A stretch of 64,000 nt of DNA from 40CM-4-68-19 sp036513415 (GTDB lineage: Bacteria > Myxococcota > Myxococcia > Myxococcales > 40CM-4-68-19). Below the pieces are notes generated by a model. It made no database searches and was not told the DNA's origin. It was given only the letters and a program-made list of their open reading frames with translations. The stretch is taken from positions 1-64,000 of the forward strand of contig DATBZA010000087.1 of the NCBI GenBank assembly GCA_036513415.1. The letters are read 5' to 3'. The position numbers were made by a program, and so were the translations under genes. Below, piece by piece: positions 30,601 to 39,106 of this stretch (position 1 is its first letter; every line of letters begins with the position of its first letter).

Positions 30601-32261
30601 GCATGCTCTGGGTCTATCCGCTTCCTTGCAGCGACGAGGAAGCGATGTTCGGTCAGACCTGGGGCCAGTTCTCGCCGCGCCCGCCGCCGATCGGCGCCGT
30701 CATGCTCCAGACCAGCAACACGGCGGGTCCGGCCAACTACGGATTCGATCACACCGAGGAACGCTATGCCGTCTTCCTCAACGGCGGGCATAGCCCTTAC
30801 CTGAACCGCGGGCGGCTGGCGGCGCTGCTGGACGTGTACAGTGGCGCGCCGCTGTTCCTCGCCAAGTACGACACCGCCAGCAGCGCGAGTCAGCAGTCCA
30901 AGGCCATGCGCTTCGGCTTCCCCGCCACCGGGGCATTGGTGGATTACGGAACGGGAAACAGCTTCACGCCGGACGGGTTCTTCGACACGGGCGTGATGAG
31001 CGACGAAGGCGGCCAGATCTGGGCCTTCCGCTTCGGCGTGCCGGGCCACATCGACAGCACGACCAACCGGGTGGACAACTGGACCTTTGGCCGCGCTTAC
31101 GAGCCGAACACGTCGGCCAGCGACGACTCCCGCTACCACCAGCCGATCTACACCATCGCTGCGACGACGGTGCAGGAGGACACGGGATGGCTGCGGGCCT
31201 TCGTCGGGAGCGGCGACCGCGCCCACGTGCGTTCGCAAAACGGAGGCGACTGCCGGCCGGACGACCCGATGAGCTGCATTTCCGCCGGCTGCAGGGTCAC
31301 GACCTCGCTGACCCTGAACAACGGGACGGGAAAGTACGCCAGCGACTTCGGCAGCACGAGCACCACCAGCGCCTCCTCGCCGACGCTCACCTCGCCCACG
31401 CAGACGATCTCGATCACGAGCAACGCCTGCAACCAGGCGACGGTGAGCGAGACGGTCACGGTGGCGGGGTGCCCGGACTCCACCATGAGCTTCACCGACT
31501 CGCTCAGCTTCTCCTGCACCGGCTCACCGCTGGCTTGCACCGAGGTGGGATTCCCCCAGCCGACGCCGAACAAGAACCGGAACTACACGACCACGCCGCC
31601 GGTGGGGCTCAATACGTTCGTCTCCGTGCCCGTGCTCGCCGACACGGCGAAGCCGCGGCGCATGACCAAGACGGACGGCACGACCGACGACGGCAAGGCG
31701 TACGACACCAATCGCTATACCGCCAGCGAGCTGGTGGACGTCACCAACACCACCGCCGACTCGACCGGGAAGGTGACGTCCGTCACCGCGCCCGCGGCGA
31801 CCAGCAGCGCGCCGGGCTGGCTCATCAAGTACCCGACCATCGACGAGAAGACGGTGACCAGCTCCACCATCCTGGGCGGCTGCGTCCTCTGGAACACCCT
31901 GCTTCCCTCCGGGGGGACCGTGGGCTGCGCCTCGGCGGGAGCCAACACGGCCACCGCCTACCAGGCCGACCCCTTCACCGGCGCTCCCACCTGCGCGTCC
32001 TCGTTCATCGCGGGAAACAACTTCCAGCGCAAGACCACTCGCAGCGTCCTCTCTCCGCCGCCCGAGCCCGCCGCGGCCGTGGCCCTCGGGGCCGGCGGCT
32101 CTTCGCTGCGGTTGTCGATGCTGGAGATCCAGCCGGGCGCCAAGGAAGTGGAGCAGACGACGGTAGGGACCTCCACGGAGCTGTTGCAGATGATCTACAC
32201 GTTGCCGCTCACCTACGACCAGCACGTCTGCAGGCACGTGGATCCGCTGAAGTGCAATTGA
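27633..32261 (+). CDS. PilY1-like pilus tip adhesin with vWA-like domain
   Basis: This 1542-residue exported protein has a signal peptide (MRLRQLRLPALLIGVLMLDA..., cleavage near PATAAA). The von Willebrand A-like part carries the MIDAS-type VFVLDNSTSMYE (DxSxS). Around residues 620-650 a calcium loop DLDKNGNLDG occurs. The PilY1 C-terminal beta-propeller begins RVVLVGANDGMIHAFDAGS and includes NELWGFIPPDQLARLWLM and FFALDVTDPTTPSMLW. The last 300 residues are Thr/Ser-rich and unusual. It is the last gene of the minor-pilin operon, with a GGAG ribosome-binding site. It probably has adhesin and pilus-regulating functions, with calcium controlling retraction as in known PilY1. Confidence 0.93.
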   Translation: MRLRQLRLPALLIGVLMLDATLDAPRPATAAACAPGDCLTNSAVNNRVQPTSVNADDKGDVTFFASQSGQLPNVVFVLDNSTSMYELPYDVAAYPNSAWTSKGQTPNGCGTVTTTAPSGSGCTGTTFTQTATSCGNNTYFAGLKDSGNLPYSKSKTYAAPDPWYDGTHGTSAFFTNNSAYKFFEWAVSPPAAGGTANGGPITFTPAVTVGPGTVSGAINNYCNGLGNTAASGGKGGTGVNAWTMTQRQRCQQCIDEVGYYIAPGASANESNTNNIVFKGNWLNFFPPKYLVARKVLTDFITRQSTTPTPVRIGVVTYDPQNVSALDVPSTSTGFGGGRHDGGAFVSSGMIPDCSVVTWTGSTTATQQTNLITAVRGISWGSTGSPIATPLAEAVFNVGQFFTGGDALWKTAFTSGSSNIWLKSGFTAPTGANKPLCVACQVNAIVLITDGEPYGDNNLPQKFRDNKIQCPRTPSTAPDPCGTDQGNSTPNLLDDVTNYLATTDLAVDDVTKPETIGIQDVITFVIGMGLKVPLLDNAAKYGKTTAAMRADNAQDLQDEVTSAVVNIVARATAFSSTAIQTLEVGTGSTAYVPRFIPGSPTDALWEGHLFRFDLFNEFVAGVDLDKNGNLDGVFLVDKDGDIVTEDDKGAFHKQKNNAPAVPVWDAGVQLGAMPAANRKIYTALWDSTTSKWKTIAWPTWDGTGSPPADFASVRDLLGIDGTNPDVCAQIKSSMATPIPAAYLSSTSTFDRDHCAKAIIDYVRGYNILNELTTSTSVTANRARMLGDIFHSSPVVVDPPVDQFICNLGLHAQCVSTLYQYDTNQPVARPDGTTPSDQYTVGTTTVTAYEKYWQDHETRQRVVLVGANDGMIHAFDAGSPTASPPVLNPNVGFRQVVYDSGTGNELWGFIPPDQLARLWLMMRDGHQMYIDGDIMVRDVWVDGVKNDKGTTSFVNKPLVKQDVEYHTVAVVSERQGGSHFFALDVTDPTTPSMLWVYPLPCSDEEAMFGQTWGQFSPRPPPIGAVMLQTSNTAGPANYGFDHTEERYAVFLNGGHSPYLNRGRLAALLDVYSGAPLFLAKYDTASSASQQSKAMRFGFPATGALVDYGTGNSFTPDGFFDTGVMSDEGGQIWAFRFGVPGHIDSTTNRVDNWTFGRAYEPNTSASDDSRYHQPIYTIAATTVQEDTGWLRAFVGSGDRAHVRSQNGGDCRPDDPMSCISAGCRVTTSLTLNNGTGKYASDFGSTSTTSASSPTLTSPTQTISITSNACNQATVSETVTVAGCPDSTMSFTDSLSFSCTGSPLACTEVGFPQPTPNKNRNYTTTPPVGLNTFVSVPVLADTAKPRRMTKTDGTTDDGKAYDTNRYTASELVDVTNTTADSTGKVTSVTAPAATSSAPGWLIKYPTIDEKTVTSSTILGGCVLWNTLLPSGGTVGCASAGANTATAYQADPFTGAPTCASSFIAGNNFQRKTTRSVLSPPPEPAAAVALGAGGSSLRLSMLEIQPGAKEVEQTTVGTSTELLQMIYTLPLTYDQHVCRHVDPLKCN

Positions 32262-32453
32262 ATCAGCGGGCGACTCCGACGAAGAACGAGTCGCGCCGTT
32301 GCCGAGCTAGCGGGCAGACGCCGCTCCCGGAGGGTGGCGCTCTGGGTCTGTCGGCCCGCGCGTGCTAAAAGCGAGCCTGGTTCGCTGGTGGTGCTCCAGG
32401 ACTCAACCATCAGGTCCAGCTTCCGGGGAAGCTGGCCGCGTCAAGGCCCGACG

Positions 32454-33653
32454 ATGGCAACTGCGATCCAGGCCAGCCCGACCGATGCGCAACTGCGCGC
32501 AAGATACGCCGAGCTGGCGCGCGAGCATGCCCGGCTGGTGGCGCGGCTCGAACGCCGGGGGACGGACGGTCTCGCGAACTTCCGGTTGGGCTCCTTCAGC
32601 CCCACGCTCCCGGCGCTCGCCACGGTCCTGGAACAGAAGATCGAGGCGAGCAACGGCCGCTTTGCGCAGCTGGAGCGGTCGATCAAGGGCCGGCTGGTGC
32701 CGGTGGAACCCATGAGCGGGACGGCGCACCCGGACCTGCGCTCCCTGATCCTCGCTCAGGCCGCGCACCTGATCAGGGAGCGGCAACAGGCCAGCGAGAT
32801 CTGGTTCCGTGACGCCGGCTCCGGAGCCATCGTCTCGCTTCGCCTGGAGCGAAATCTCGAGGCGGGCGGGTCGGTGGTGCTGGCGACCGCCGAGGACGTC
32901 ACCGATCACCTGCGCCGCGATCAGGAGCTGGTCCGGAGCCGTGACGCCGTCCTGCATCGCGAGCGGCTGCGCGTGTTGGGAGAGCTGGCGGCTTCCATCG
33001 CCCATGACCTGGGCAACACGCTGCGCGGTGCCAGCTTCCAGCTCACCGCGCTGCGCCAGGACTCGCTTCCTGACGAGAAGCGCGCCGACGCCCTGAAGGT
33101 CGTCGCCCAGCGGATCGAGATCGTCTCCGAGGCGATCGCGCGCTTGCACGATTTCGCGCGGACCGGGACGCTGGCCCTCAGCGCGGTGCGGCTGGACCGC
33201 ATCGTTGCGCAGGCCGCTGCGCTGGTGGAGGTCGACTTCCAGAATTCGGCCGTGCCGGCGAACATCCGGATGTCGATCGCCGATCTGCCTGCCGTGCGCG
33301 GCTCGGTGTCCGAGCTGTCGCTGCTCTTCGTCAACCTGCTGCGCAATGGGCGCGACGCGATGCCGAAGGGCGGGACGGTGACCATCACCGCCCGCCAGGA
33401 AAGGAAGTGGGTGGTCGTGACCGTGGCCGACGAGGGACGGGGAATCTCCCCCGAAGTCCGAGGCCGGCTGTTCGAGCCGTACTTCAGCACGAAGGGATCG
33501 CGAGGCACCGGTCTCGGGCTCTGGCTCGCAGCCGGGACCATGGAGCGGCTGGGCGGCAGCATCGAGGCGGTGAATCGTCCGCGCCGCGGCACCCTGTTCG
33601 TGCTCAAGTTCCCGATCGAGAAACCTCGAGATGGGACGGCCGCCGCTCGTTAA
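32454..33653 (+). CDS. Sensor histidine kinase
   Basis: This 399-residue kinase has an N-terminal coiled-coil/PAS-like region and no clear membrane segment, so it is likely cytosolic. The H-box is ELAASIAHDLGNTLRGASF, the N-box is VNLLRNGRDAM, and the G-boxes are DEGRGIS and GSRGTGLGLWLA. ATG 32454 is chosen over the upstream ATG at 32334 because the coding character starts there. It is separated by about 190 nt from pilY1 and about 140 nt from a NarL-type regulator, so the three probably form a functional group. The signal is unknown. Confidence 0.88.
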   Translation: MATAIQASPTDAQLRARYAELAREHARLVARLERRGTDGLANFRLGSFSPTLPALATVLEQKIEASNGRFAQLERSIKGRLVPVEPMSGTAHPDLRSLILAQAAHLIRERQQASEIWFRDAGSGAIVSLRLERNLEAGGSVVLATAEDVTDHLRRDQELVRSRDAVLHRERLRVLGELAASIAHDLGNTLRGASFQLTALRQDSLPDEKRADALKVVAQRIEIVSEAIARLHDFARTGTLALSAVRLDRIVAQAAALVEVDFQNSAVPANIRMSIADLPAVRGSVSELSLLFVNLLRNGRDAMPKGGTVTITARQERKWVVVTVADEGRGISPEVRGRLFEPYFSTKGSRGTGLGLWLAAGTMERLGGSIEAVNRPRRGTLFVLKFPIEKPRDGTAAAR

Positions 33654-33794
33654 GCGGCTTCGCGAATGTCCGGCGGGCAGGGAATTTGTTGAACCACGGA
33701 TCCGGAGCGCCTGCGCGACCAGAGTCCTGGGCCGATACGAAATACGGGGCGCTACGCAGTACCCTTTCTTACGTGGCGGATGTAAGGAAGGTCC

Positions 33795-34451
33795 ATGACG
33801 ACCCTTCGCGTAGCGCTCGTAGACGATCATCTGCTTTTTCGCGAAGGCCTTCGTGCGATGCTCGCCAGCGCCAAAGACATGGAGATCGTGGCAGAAGCCT
33901 CCAATGCGCAGGAGGCCCTCCCCGCCGTCCGCGCCTCCCAGCCGGAGGTGGTCGTGCTCGACGTGATGTTGCCGGGCATCAGTGGAATCGGCGTAGCCCG
34001 CGAGTTGTTGCGCGACGATCCCAACCGTCGCGTGCTGGCCTTGAGCATGGTCGCCGACGAAGCGCACGTCGCGGACGCCCTGCAGGCGGGCGTCCTGGGC
34101 TACGCCTGCAAGTCGCAATCGGCCGCGGAGGTGATGGACGCCATCCGCACCGTGGCGCGCGGCGAGACCTACCTCGCGCCGCAGGTGTCCGGGTTCGTGG
34201 TCTCGGACTACCGCAGGCTGCGGAACGGCGGGGAAGGCGCCCGCTCGCCCCTGGCCACGCTCACCGCGCGCGAGCGCGAGATCTTCGAGCTCTGCATCCA
34301 GGGGAATCCCACCGCGCAGATCGCCCGGCAGCTCTGCATCAGCCCGCGCACCGTCGAGACGCATCGCGGGCGCATCCTGCGCAAGCTGAACGCGCACTCG
34401 GCAGTGGATCTGGTCCGCCTCGCTGCCCGCTGGGGGCTGCTCGCGCAATAG
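33795..34451 (+). CDS. NarL/FixJ-family response regulator
   Basis: This 218-residue two-domain regulator has a receiver domain (LRVALVDDHLLFREGLR, phosphoryl Asp in VVLDVMLPG, Lys in YACKSQS) and a C-terminal LuxR-type helix-turn-helix (LTAREREIFELCIQG, QIARQLCISPRTVETHRGRI). The usual switch Thr is Ser (LALSMVAD). A GGAAGGTCC stretch precedes the ATG. It is the likely partner of the adjacent histidine kinase; target promoters, perhaps the pilus operon, are inference. Confidence 0.92.
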   Translation: MTTLRVALVDDHLLFREGLRAMLASAKDMEIVAEASNAQEALPAVRASQPEVVVLDVMLPGISGIGVARELLRDDPNRRVLALSMVADEAHVADALQAGVLGYACKSQSAAEVMDAIRTVARGETYLAPQVSGFVVSDYRRLRNGGEGARSPLATLTAREREIFELCIQGNPTAQIARQLCISPRTVETHRGRILRKLNAHSAVDLVRLAARWGLLAQ

Positions 34452-34527
34452 GCGCGCTTTCCAGCGTTGAACGGCGCTCTTGAGCGATACTGTCACGCAG
34501 GCGGGCGCACCGCCTGCGGAGGCGGCG

Positions 34528-35487
34528 ATGCGGGTGCTGGTGACGGGCGGGGCGGGGTACGTCGGCAGCGGCGTCGTCGAAGAGCTCATCCGCTCAGGTC
34601 ACTCGGCGATCGTGTACGACAGCCTCTACAAGGGCCATCGCGAGGCAGTGCACCCGGAGGCGGAGTTCGTGCACGCAGACCTGTTCGATGCGGCCGCGCT
34701 GCGAGGCGCGCTGGGGAAGACGGACGCGGTGATCCACATGGCTGCCGATGCGCTGGTCGCGGAATCGGTCCGGGAGCCGGCGAAGTACTACCGGAACAAC
34801 GTCGTGGCCGGGCTCACGCTGCTCGATTCGATGCGCGAGCGCGGGGTGCGCTCGCTGGTGTTTTCTTCGTCCGCGGCTGTGTACGGCCAGCCCGCGAAAC
34901 AGCCGATCGAGGAGAGCGATCCCAAGGCGCCGACCAATCCGTATGGAGAGACGAAGCTCGCCTTCGAGAACGCGCTGCGCTGGTACTCCTCGGCTTACGG
35001 GTTGCGATCGATCAGCCTCCGCTACTTCAACGCGGCCGGCGCCACCGCCCGTTGCCGCGAGCGCCACGACCCGGAGACGCACCTGATCCCGCTGGTGCTG
35101 CAGGCTGCCCTGGGCCGGATCCCCGCGGTCACCGTCTTCGGAACAGACTACCCGACTCCGGACGGCACCTGCGTCCGCGACTACATCCACGTCAGCGACC
35201 TCGCGCGTGCCCACGTGCTCGCGCTGGAAGCGCTCGCCTCCGGCCACGCAGGCGGCGCGTACAACCTGGGCTGCGGCGGCGCCGGTTACTCGGTGAAGCA
35301 GGTGATCGACGTCGCGCGGGCGGTCTGCGCGCGCGAGATTCCGGTGCGGGTCGGACCGCGCCGCGACGGGGACCCGGCCGTCCTGGTGGCCAGCCCGGAC
35401 CGGATCATCCGCGAGCTGGGCTGGCGCCCAGGCCTGCAGGATCTGGGTGCGATCGTACGCTCGGCCTGGGAGCCGCTGCGCGGCTGA
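34528..35487 (+). CDS. galE: UDP-glucose 4-epimerase-like protein
   Basis: This 319-residue NAD-dependent epimerase interconverts UDP-hexoses for polysaccharide synthesis. It has MRVLVTGGAGYVGSG (nucleotide binding), the catalytic VFSSSAAVYG, and NPYGETKLAFE (YxxxK). Substrate-side segments RYFNAAGAT and VRDYIHVSDLARAH follow. ATG 34528 with GGAGG 6 nt upstream is preferred over TTG 34480. The exact sugar substrate is not decided by sequence. Confidence 0.88.
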   Translation: MRVLVTGGAGYVGSGVVEELIRSGHSAIVYDSLYKGHREAVHPEAEFVHADLFDAAALRGALGKTDAVIHMAADALVAESVREPAKYYRNNVVAGLTLLDSMRERGVRSLVFSSSAAVYGQPAKQPIEESDPKAPTNPYGETKLAFENALRWYSSAYGLRSISLRYFNAAGATARCRERHDPETHLIPLVLQAALGRIPAVTVFGTDYPTPDGTCVRDYIHVSDLARAHVLALEALASGHAGGAYNLGCGGAGYSVKQVIDVARAVCAREIPVRVGPRRDGDPAVLVASPDRIIRELGWRPGLQDLGAIVRSAWEPLRG

Positions 35488-35490
35488 TCC

Positions 35491-35949
35491 TCAGGGGGCC
35501 GAAGGCTGCTGACGGTCCCAGATCTTCTGATCCAGCGCTTCCTGGATCCAGATCAGGTGCCGCTCCTCGTCGGACCAGTTCTGCCGGATCACGGCCTTGG
35601 CCGATTCAGGCAAGTCCTCGAGATCCCCGGCGGCCTGGTACTTCGCGTTGGTCAGGTTCTCGTTCGCCAGCATCGCCATCAGCGCGCTTCGCGTCCCATG
35701 GCTGGTGACGGCGGTGAACTTCTCGATGAAGAAGCCCTTCATGTCCGTGCGCACGTCGGGCGTCTCACCCAGCTTCCGCAGCTCCTCGGACAGGTCGCGG
35801 ACATGACGTCCATGATCCGCCCGGAACCCCCGCAGCTGGTCGGCGACGAAGTCGTGGTCGCAGGCGCGGATCGCCTGGTCGTAGGCCATGATGGCGTCCA
35901 TGTCGAGGTGGATGAGGTCCTGCATCGCGTCGATCGATGACCTGGCCAT
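35491..35949 (-). CDS. Ferritin-like DUF2383-type protein
   Basis: This 152-residue, all-helical protein resembles the DUF2383 ferritin-like group: DAMQDLIHLDMDAIMAYDQAIRACD, HGRHVRDLSEELRKLG and WSDEERHLIWIQEAL. The E and H residues spaced along the helices could bind a di-metal centre. It stands alone with no signal peptide. Function is unknown; similar proteins are stress related. Confidence 0.8.
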   Translation of the reverse strand: MARSSIDAMQDLIHLDMDAIMAYDQAIRACDHDFVADQLRGFRADHGRHVRDLSEELRKLGETPDVRTDMKGFFIEKFTAVTSHGTRSALMAMLANENLTNAKYQAAGDLEDLPESAKAVIRQNWSDEERHLIWIQEALDQKIWDRQQPSAP

Positions 35950-36139
35950 CGCGTTCTCCTCCGCAAGAGGTGCGAGAGTTTACGTGCCGGGAGGCCGCAC
36001 GGCGTCCGCCCCATTGCGTACCCGACCGATCGGTCCGCTTGCCCGCTCAGCGCCACCGCGCACGGCCAAGGGTCCGCCCACTTTTGGGACGGACGCCCTA
36101 TTGAACCCGGACCAGTCGCGGCCCTATGGTGCGCTCCCG

Positions 36140-36400
36140 ATGATTGAGATCGACCAGCTGTCGGAGATCTGCGACGTCGGTTTCGATGAAGGAGTGTTCG
36201 GGTGCGCTCAGCCTGCATCGGTGATCTTCCACATCGGCCGCGATCGCCAGGTCACAGTCGCGCGCTGCGCGTTTCACGCGCGGAACTTCCGTCGAGCGCT
36301 GAAGGCGACCCTGAGGGGCATCTCCTGGATGGAGCAGCGGTTGCCTGTCCGGGCCGGCGTCGTTGAGAGCCTGACCGCAACGCCAGTGCTGCTCTGCTAG
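36140..36400 (+). CDS. Small hypothetical protein
   Basis: An 86-residue frame begins MIEIDQLSEICDVGFDEG and contains VIFHIGRDRQVTVARCAF and a helix ARNFRRALKATLRG. No ribosome-binding site is obvious and no family is recognised. It may be a real small gene in an accessory stretch or a chance frame. Confidence 0.3.
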   Translation: MIEIDQLSEICDVGFDEGVFGCAQPASVIFHIGRDRQVTVARCAFHARNFRRALKATLRGISWMEQRLPVRAGVVESLTATPVLLC

Positions 36401-36771
36401 GCCGACGGCTGCCTCATCATCCATGCTGAGCCAGACCACCCGCCTCTTTCGCTGTACTGACGTCAGATCGAGCGCCTTCGAACTCACGTCGTTATGCCGC
36501 TCGCTGGATTTGCGGGCGAGTGACCTGCTCATGACGCAGTGCGGCCCGTCCCGGAACGAGTTGAAGATTGAACACTGGACCCCCGCTGGCGGTGGGGCGG
36601 AGACTTTAGCTCGCGGGTTGCAAGAGCCGGGTTCCATTGGCCCGCGCCCAAGTGAAAGGCCCTGGTACTTCCCATAACCGGTGAGCAAGGACCGCGGGCG
36701 CAATCGGCGTGCGCGATGGCAAGAGTGATTCAGTCGCGCATCTTCTAGCATCTTCAAGAGGAGGAACGGTC
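36401..36771. other. Intergenic stretch
   Basis: About 370 nt with no convincing reading frame on either strand. Its end carries AGAGGAGGAACGG, a strong ribosome-binding site for the next small gene, so a promoter should lie here. Confidence 0.4.
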
Positions 36772-36945
36772 ATGAGAGGCAAGCCGATTCGCAAGCGGAA
36801 ACGGCTGCCCCGGAAGCAGTTGGAGGCAGAGCTGGTGAAGCAAGCTGCGATGAGGAAGCTCCAGGAGCTGGTCGACGAGAACTTCGCTCCTGCGCTGACG
36901 AACCGAAGAGTGGCCCTATCTTCCTCGCAGGCGTTCCTTCTCTAG
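36772..36945 (+). CDS. Small basic protein
   Basis: This 57-residue protein starts MRGKPIRKRKRLPRKQLEAE, after an unusually strong GAGGAGG ribosome-binding site. The first 20 residues are very basic and the rest is helical (LVKQAAMRKLQELVDENF). It could bind nucleic acid, but no family is recognised. Confidence 0.5.
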   Translation: MRGKPIRKRKRLPRKQLEAELVKQAAMRKLQELVDENFAPALTNRRVALSSSQAFLL

Positions 36946-37004
36946 GCGCGCGGCGACTCGCTGTTGCTGCAGCGTCATGACTTCAGCGAACGTTGGGGCA
37001 TCTG

Positions 37005-37811
37005 TTAGGAGACGCTGCATGTGTCCAGCGCCACCGTTTCGAGATCGATCACGGCTTGATCTGGATCCTGCTTAGGGCTGAGAAACCGGTGCCCATGGAT
37101 GATGGCGTTTCGGCGCCGGTAGTGCTCCTCGAGTCGCTCGTGGGATGGCAGTTCCGCTCGATCTTTCAATACGAGGGAGATCCCTTCCGCGAATTGGTTC
37201 GCACTCTTGCCGCTCTCCGTCTGAAGCACCGTCTCGATTGCGCGGCAGAAAAGCTCGTATCTGTCGTCGTCGTCGAGGCGCTCGCACGCGTTGGAGAAGG
37301 ACCACACGGCGTGCGCCATCTGTTCGTGCTTCCCGTTCCAGTCGTCGAGCACGGCGGCGACGCGTGGAAAGACAGTTGCCCAGAGCAGGGGATCAACGAT
37401 CGGCAGGCCCCGTTTCGCATTTGCGAACCAGGCGTCGTATCCGACTTGCCGCCTCAGCGCTCGTTCGCCCCCGTCAGTGACTGACTCGATCACGAGAAAT
37501 CTCGTCACCGGTCCATACGCGAAGGCGATGGCCAGCGCTAGACGAGAGAAGTCGAGGACGCGCTGGATCGTGTCGGTCTCCGTCGTCGCGTGCCCGCGTT
37601 CGAGCCCCGGCGTCTCCATCGAGACGATGAGCGTCGGGAGATCGTACGGCTCGAGCGCGATCCCGCCGTGCAGTCTTCGGATCTGGTCATTGGGCGCAGG
37701 CCGAGAGAACTCGTCCGGCGGCCCGGCGACGACGTTGGGCGCGAGCTCGGCGACGCCAACGCCTCGTGGCCAGTGGGCGCCATGGAAAGCCAAGTATCCC
37801 CTCATCGGCAT
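37005..37811 (-). CDS. HEPN-like hypothetical protein
   Basis: This 268-residue cytosolic protein has a C-terminal helical part that fits a HEPN domain: WSFSNACERLDDDDRYELFCRAIETVL, then the R-x4-H motif in YRRRNAIIHGHRFL. This is the usual HEPN active-site arrangement at the start of the last helix. The N-terminal 120 residues are mixed and unassigned. ATG 37811 is preceded by GGAAGGTG. It may be an RNase-type defence effector; nothing in the sequence proves it. Confidence 0.72.
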   Translation of the reverse strand: MPMRGYLAFHGAHWPRGVGVAELAPNVVAGPPDEFSRPAPNDQIRRLHGGIALEPYDLPTLIVSMETPGLERGHATTETDTIQRVLDFSRLALAIAFAYGPVTRFLVIESVTDGGERALRRQVGYDAWFANAKRGLPIVDPLLWATVFPRVAAVLDDWNGKHEQMAHAVWSFSNACERLDDDDRYELFCRAIETVLQTESGKSANQFAEGISLVLKDRAELPSHERLEEHYRRRNAIIHGHRFLSPKQDPDQAVIDLETVALDTCSVS

Positions 37812-38005
37812 CGGTCACCTTCCCTATGCTTGGGCGGTCCAACTGTGGTCGTATCGGCGCATGGTGCGCACCGCCAGCGTGCTCGCTTCTGAGAGCGTGG
37901 GGGATCGACGGAGATCCGCGTTACTGGTAGAAAGATCACTCTCACGTGGCGGGGGCGGTTGAGGGCGGCAAAGGGGCTGCGCACTATCCGCAACTGAGGC
38001 GCCAG

Positions 38006-38641
38006 ATGACTCCCACCACGACAAACCGCACGGCGATCGAGAGAGCTGTCGATCTCCTGCTCGTCTTGTGCGCTGCCGAGGTGTGCCGTGCGATCCAGGT
38101 GCGGCCCGGGCTAACCGTGCTGCAGAAGGTGTTCTTCGCACTGAAGCGAGGGGCGCAATCACGCGCACCTCACCACGAATACGTCCGGTATTACTACGGA
38201 CCGTACAGCCATTCGCTGGCCGCCGACCTGGCGCTGCTGCGCGCGCAGGGGTTCGTTGACGTCTTCACCTTCGAGGCCACGTCCCGCGGGAGCGAGATCG
38301 CCCGGCATTATCGGCAGCTGCTCGAGCCTGAGAACCTTGATGTCTTCACGGCGCTCGATGAGTCCATGAAGATGCGCGCCGGATGGACCGCCGAGGCCGC
38401 CAAGCGCGAGGCTTACAGGATCACGGTTGTCGTCGACGGCAAGCCCGTAACCGTACGCGAAGCCCGATTCGGTGCGCCGCTGCATGCCGGAGGCGGGGAC
38501 CGTGCATCGTTCCGGATCTCCAGCGATGTTGCCTTGGATCTCATTACGGACCTCAGCTTGTCCGCGTCCGACTTCGAGGCGACGAAGCGTGCGGGCCGCA
38601 CCGTCGAGTTGGCGGATCTCGAACCGCTGCCCACTCACTGA
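38006..38641 (+). CDS. Panacea/DUF4065-like antitoxin candidate
   Basis: This 211-residue protein resembles Panacea (SocA/DUF4065-type) antitoxins: LTVLQKVFFALKRG (the L-Q-K helix), then YVRYYYGPYSHSLAADLALL with the conserved GP, and GFVDVF. PanA proteins neutralise diverse toxins encoded next to them. The start is ATG 38006 (MTPTTTNRT). It is followed after 9 nt by a small RelE-like gene. The C-terminal 80 residues are an extension of unknown role that could carry the toxin-binding part. Confidence 0.65.
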   Translation: MTPTTTNRTAIERAVDLLLVLCAAEVCRAIQVRPGLTVLQKVFFALKRGAQSRAPHHEYVRYYYGPYSHSLAADLALLRAQGFVDVFTFEATSRGSEIARHYRQLLEPENLDVFTALDESMKMRAGWTAEAAKREAYRITVVVDGKPVTVREARFGAPLHAGGGDRASFRISSDVALDLITDLSLSASDFEATKRAGRTVELADLEPLPTH

Positions 38642-38650
38642 AGACACCGG

Positions 38651-38905
38651 GTGCTGTTCCATCCCTCGGAGCAGGCTTGGCAGCTGCTCAGCGCGGAACG
38701 CGCTCGCGGCGGCGCGGAGTACGCGACCCTATGGCGGAACCTGCGCGAGATCTTCGCGGAACCCGATCGAGGGGAACCGACCAGAGTCGCCGGTGCGGAA
38801 CCCGGCGATCTGGCGCATCGCTGCGACCGCTGGCGCCTGGTCTATGGTCGTTCCGCGGACGGCACTATTGAGCTACGCCGGATCGTCAAGCTGATCGCGT
38901 TTTGA
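38651..38905 (+). CDS. Small RelE-like toxin candidate
   Basis: This 84-residue protein starts at GTG 38651, 9 nt after the Panacea-like gene. Helices at the N-terminus (EQAWQLLSAERARGG, LWRNLREIFAEP) are followed by strands RCDRWRLVYGRS and TIELRRIVKLIAF, an order compatible with the RelE/ParE fold. Family identity is inferred from size, fold pattern and position, not from clear conserved catalytic residues. With the upstream gene it makes a plausible toxin-antitoxin pair. Confidence 0.55.
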   Translation: MLFHPSEQAWQLLSAERARGGAEYATLWRNLREIFAEPDRGEPTRVAGAEPGDLAHRCDRWRLVYGRSADGTIELRRIVKLIAF

Positions 38906-39069
38906 GCGGCAGCACGCTCACTGACGCGCGCAAAGGGCTGCCGATGCGGAGGGACTGGACGTAGGCAAGGCGTGCAACAGCGCGCGCCGCCGCCGGCGAG
39001 GCGCGCCCTCTTGGAACCCTGACGCGACCCTTGACGCTGGCAAGGGCACGAGCCTGAGGCGAAAAAGCG

Positions 39070-39104
39070 AAAAGCCCGCCATCCTCACGGAGTAACGGGC
39101 CTTT
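39070..39104 (-). terminator. Terminator-like hairpin beyond left att site
   Basis: AAAGCCCG and CGGGCCTTT form arms around a loop with A/T tails, directly downstream (minus strand) of the tRNA-Lys 3' fragment. It is probably the original tRNA-Lys terminator, displaced by the element. Confidence 0.55.
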
Positions 39105-39106
39105 CT

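Noticed and set aside
33654..33794. Possible sigma-54 promoter before the response regulator
   Set aside because: No GG-N10-GC pair with proper flanking bases could be found.
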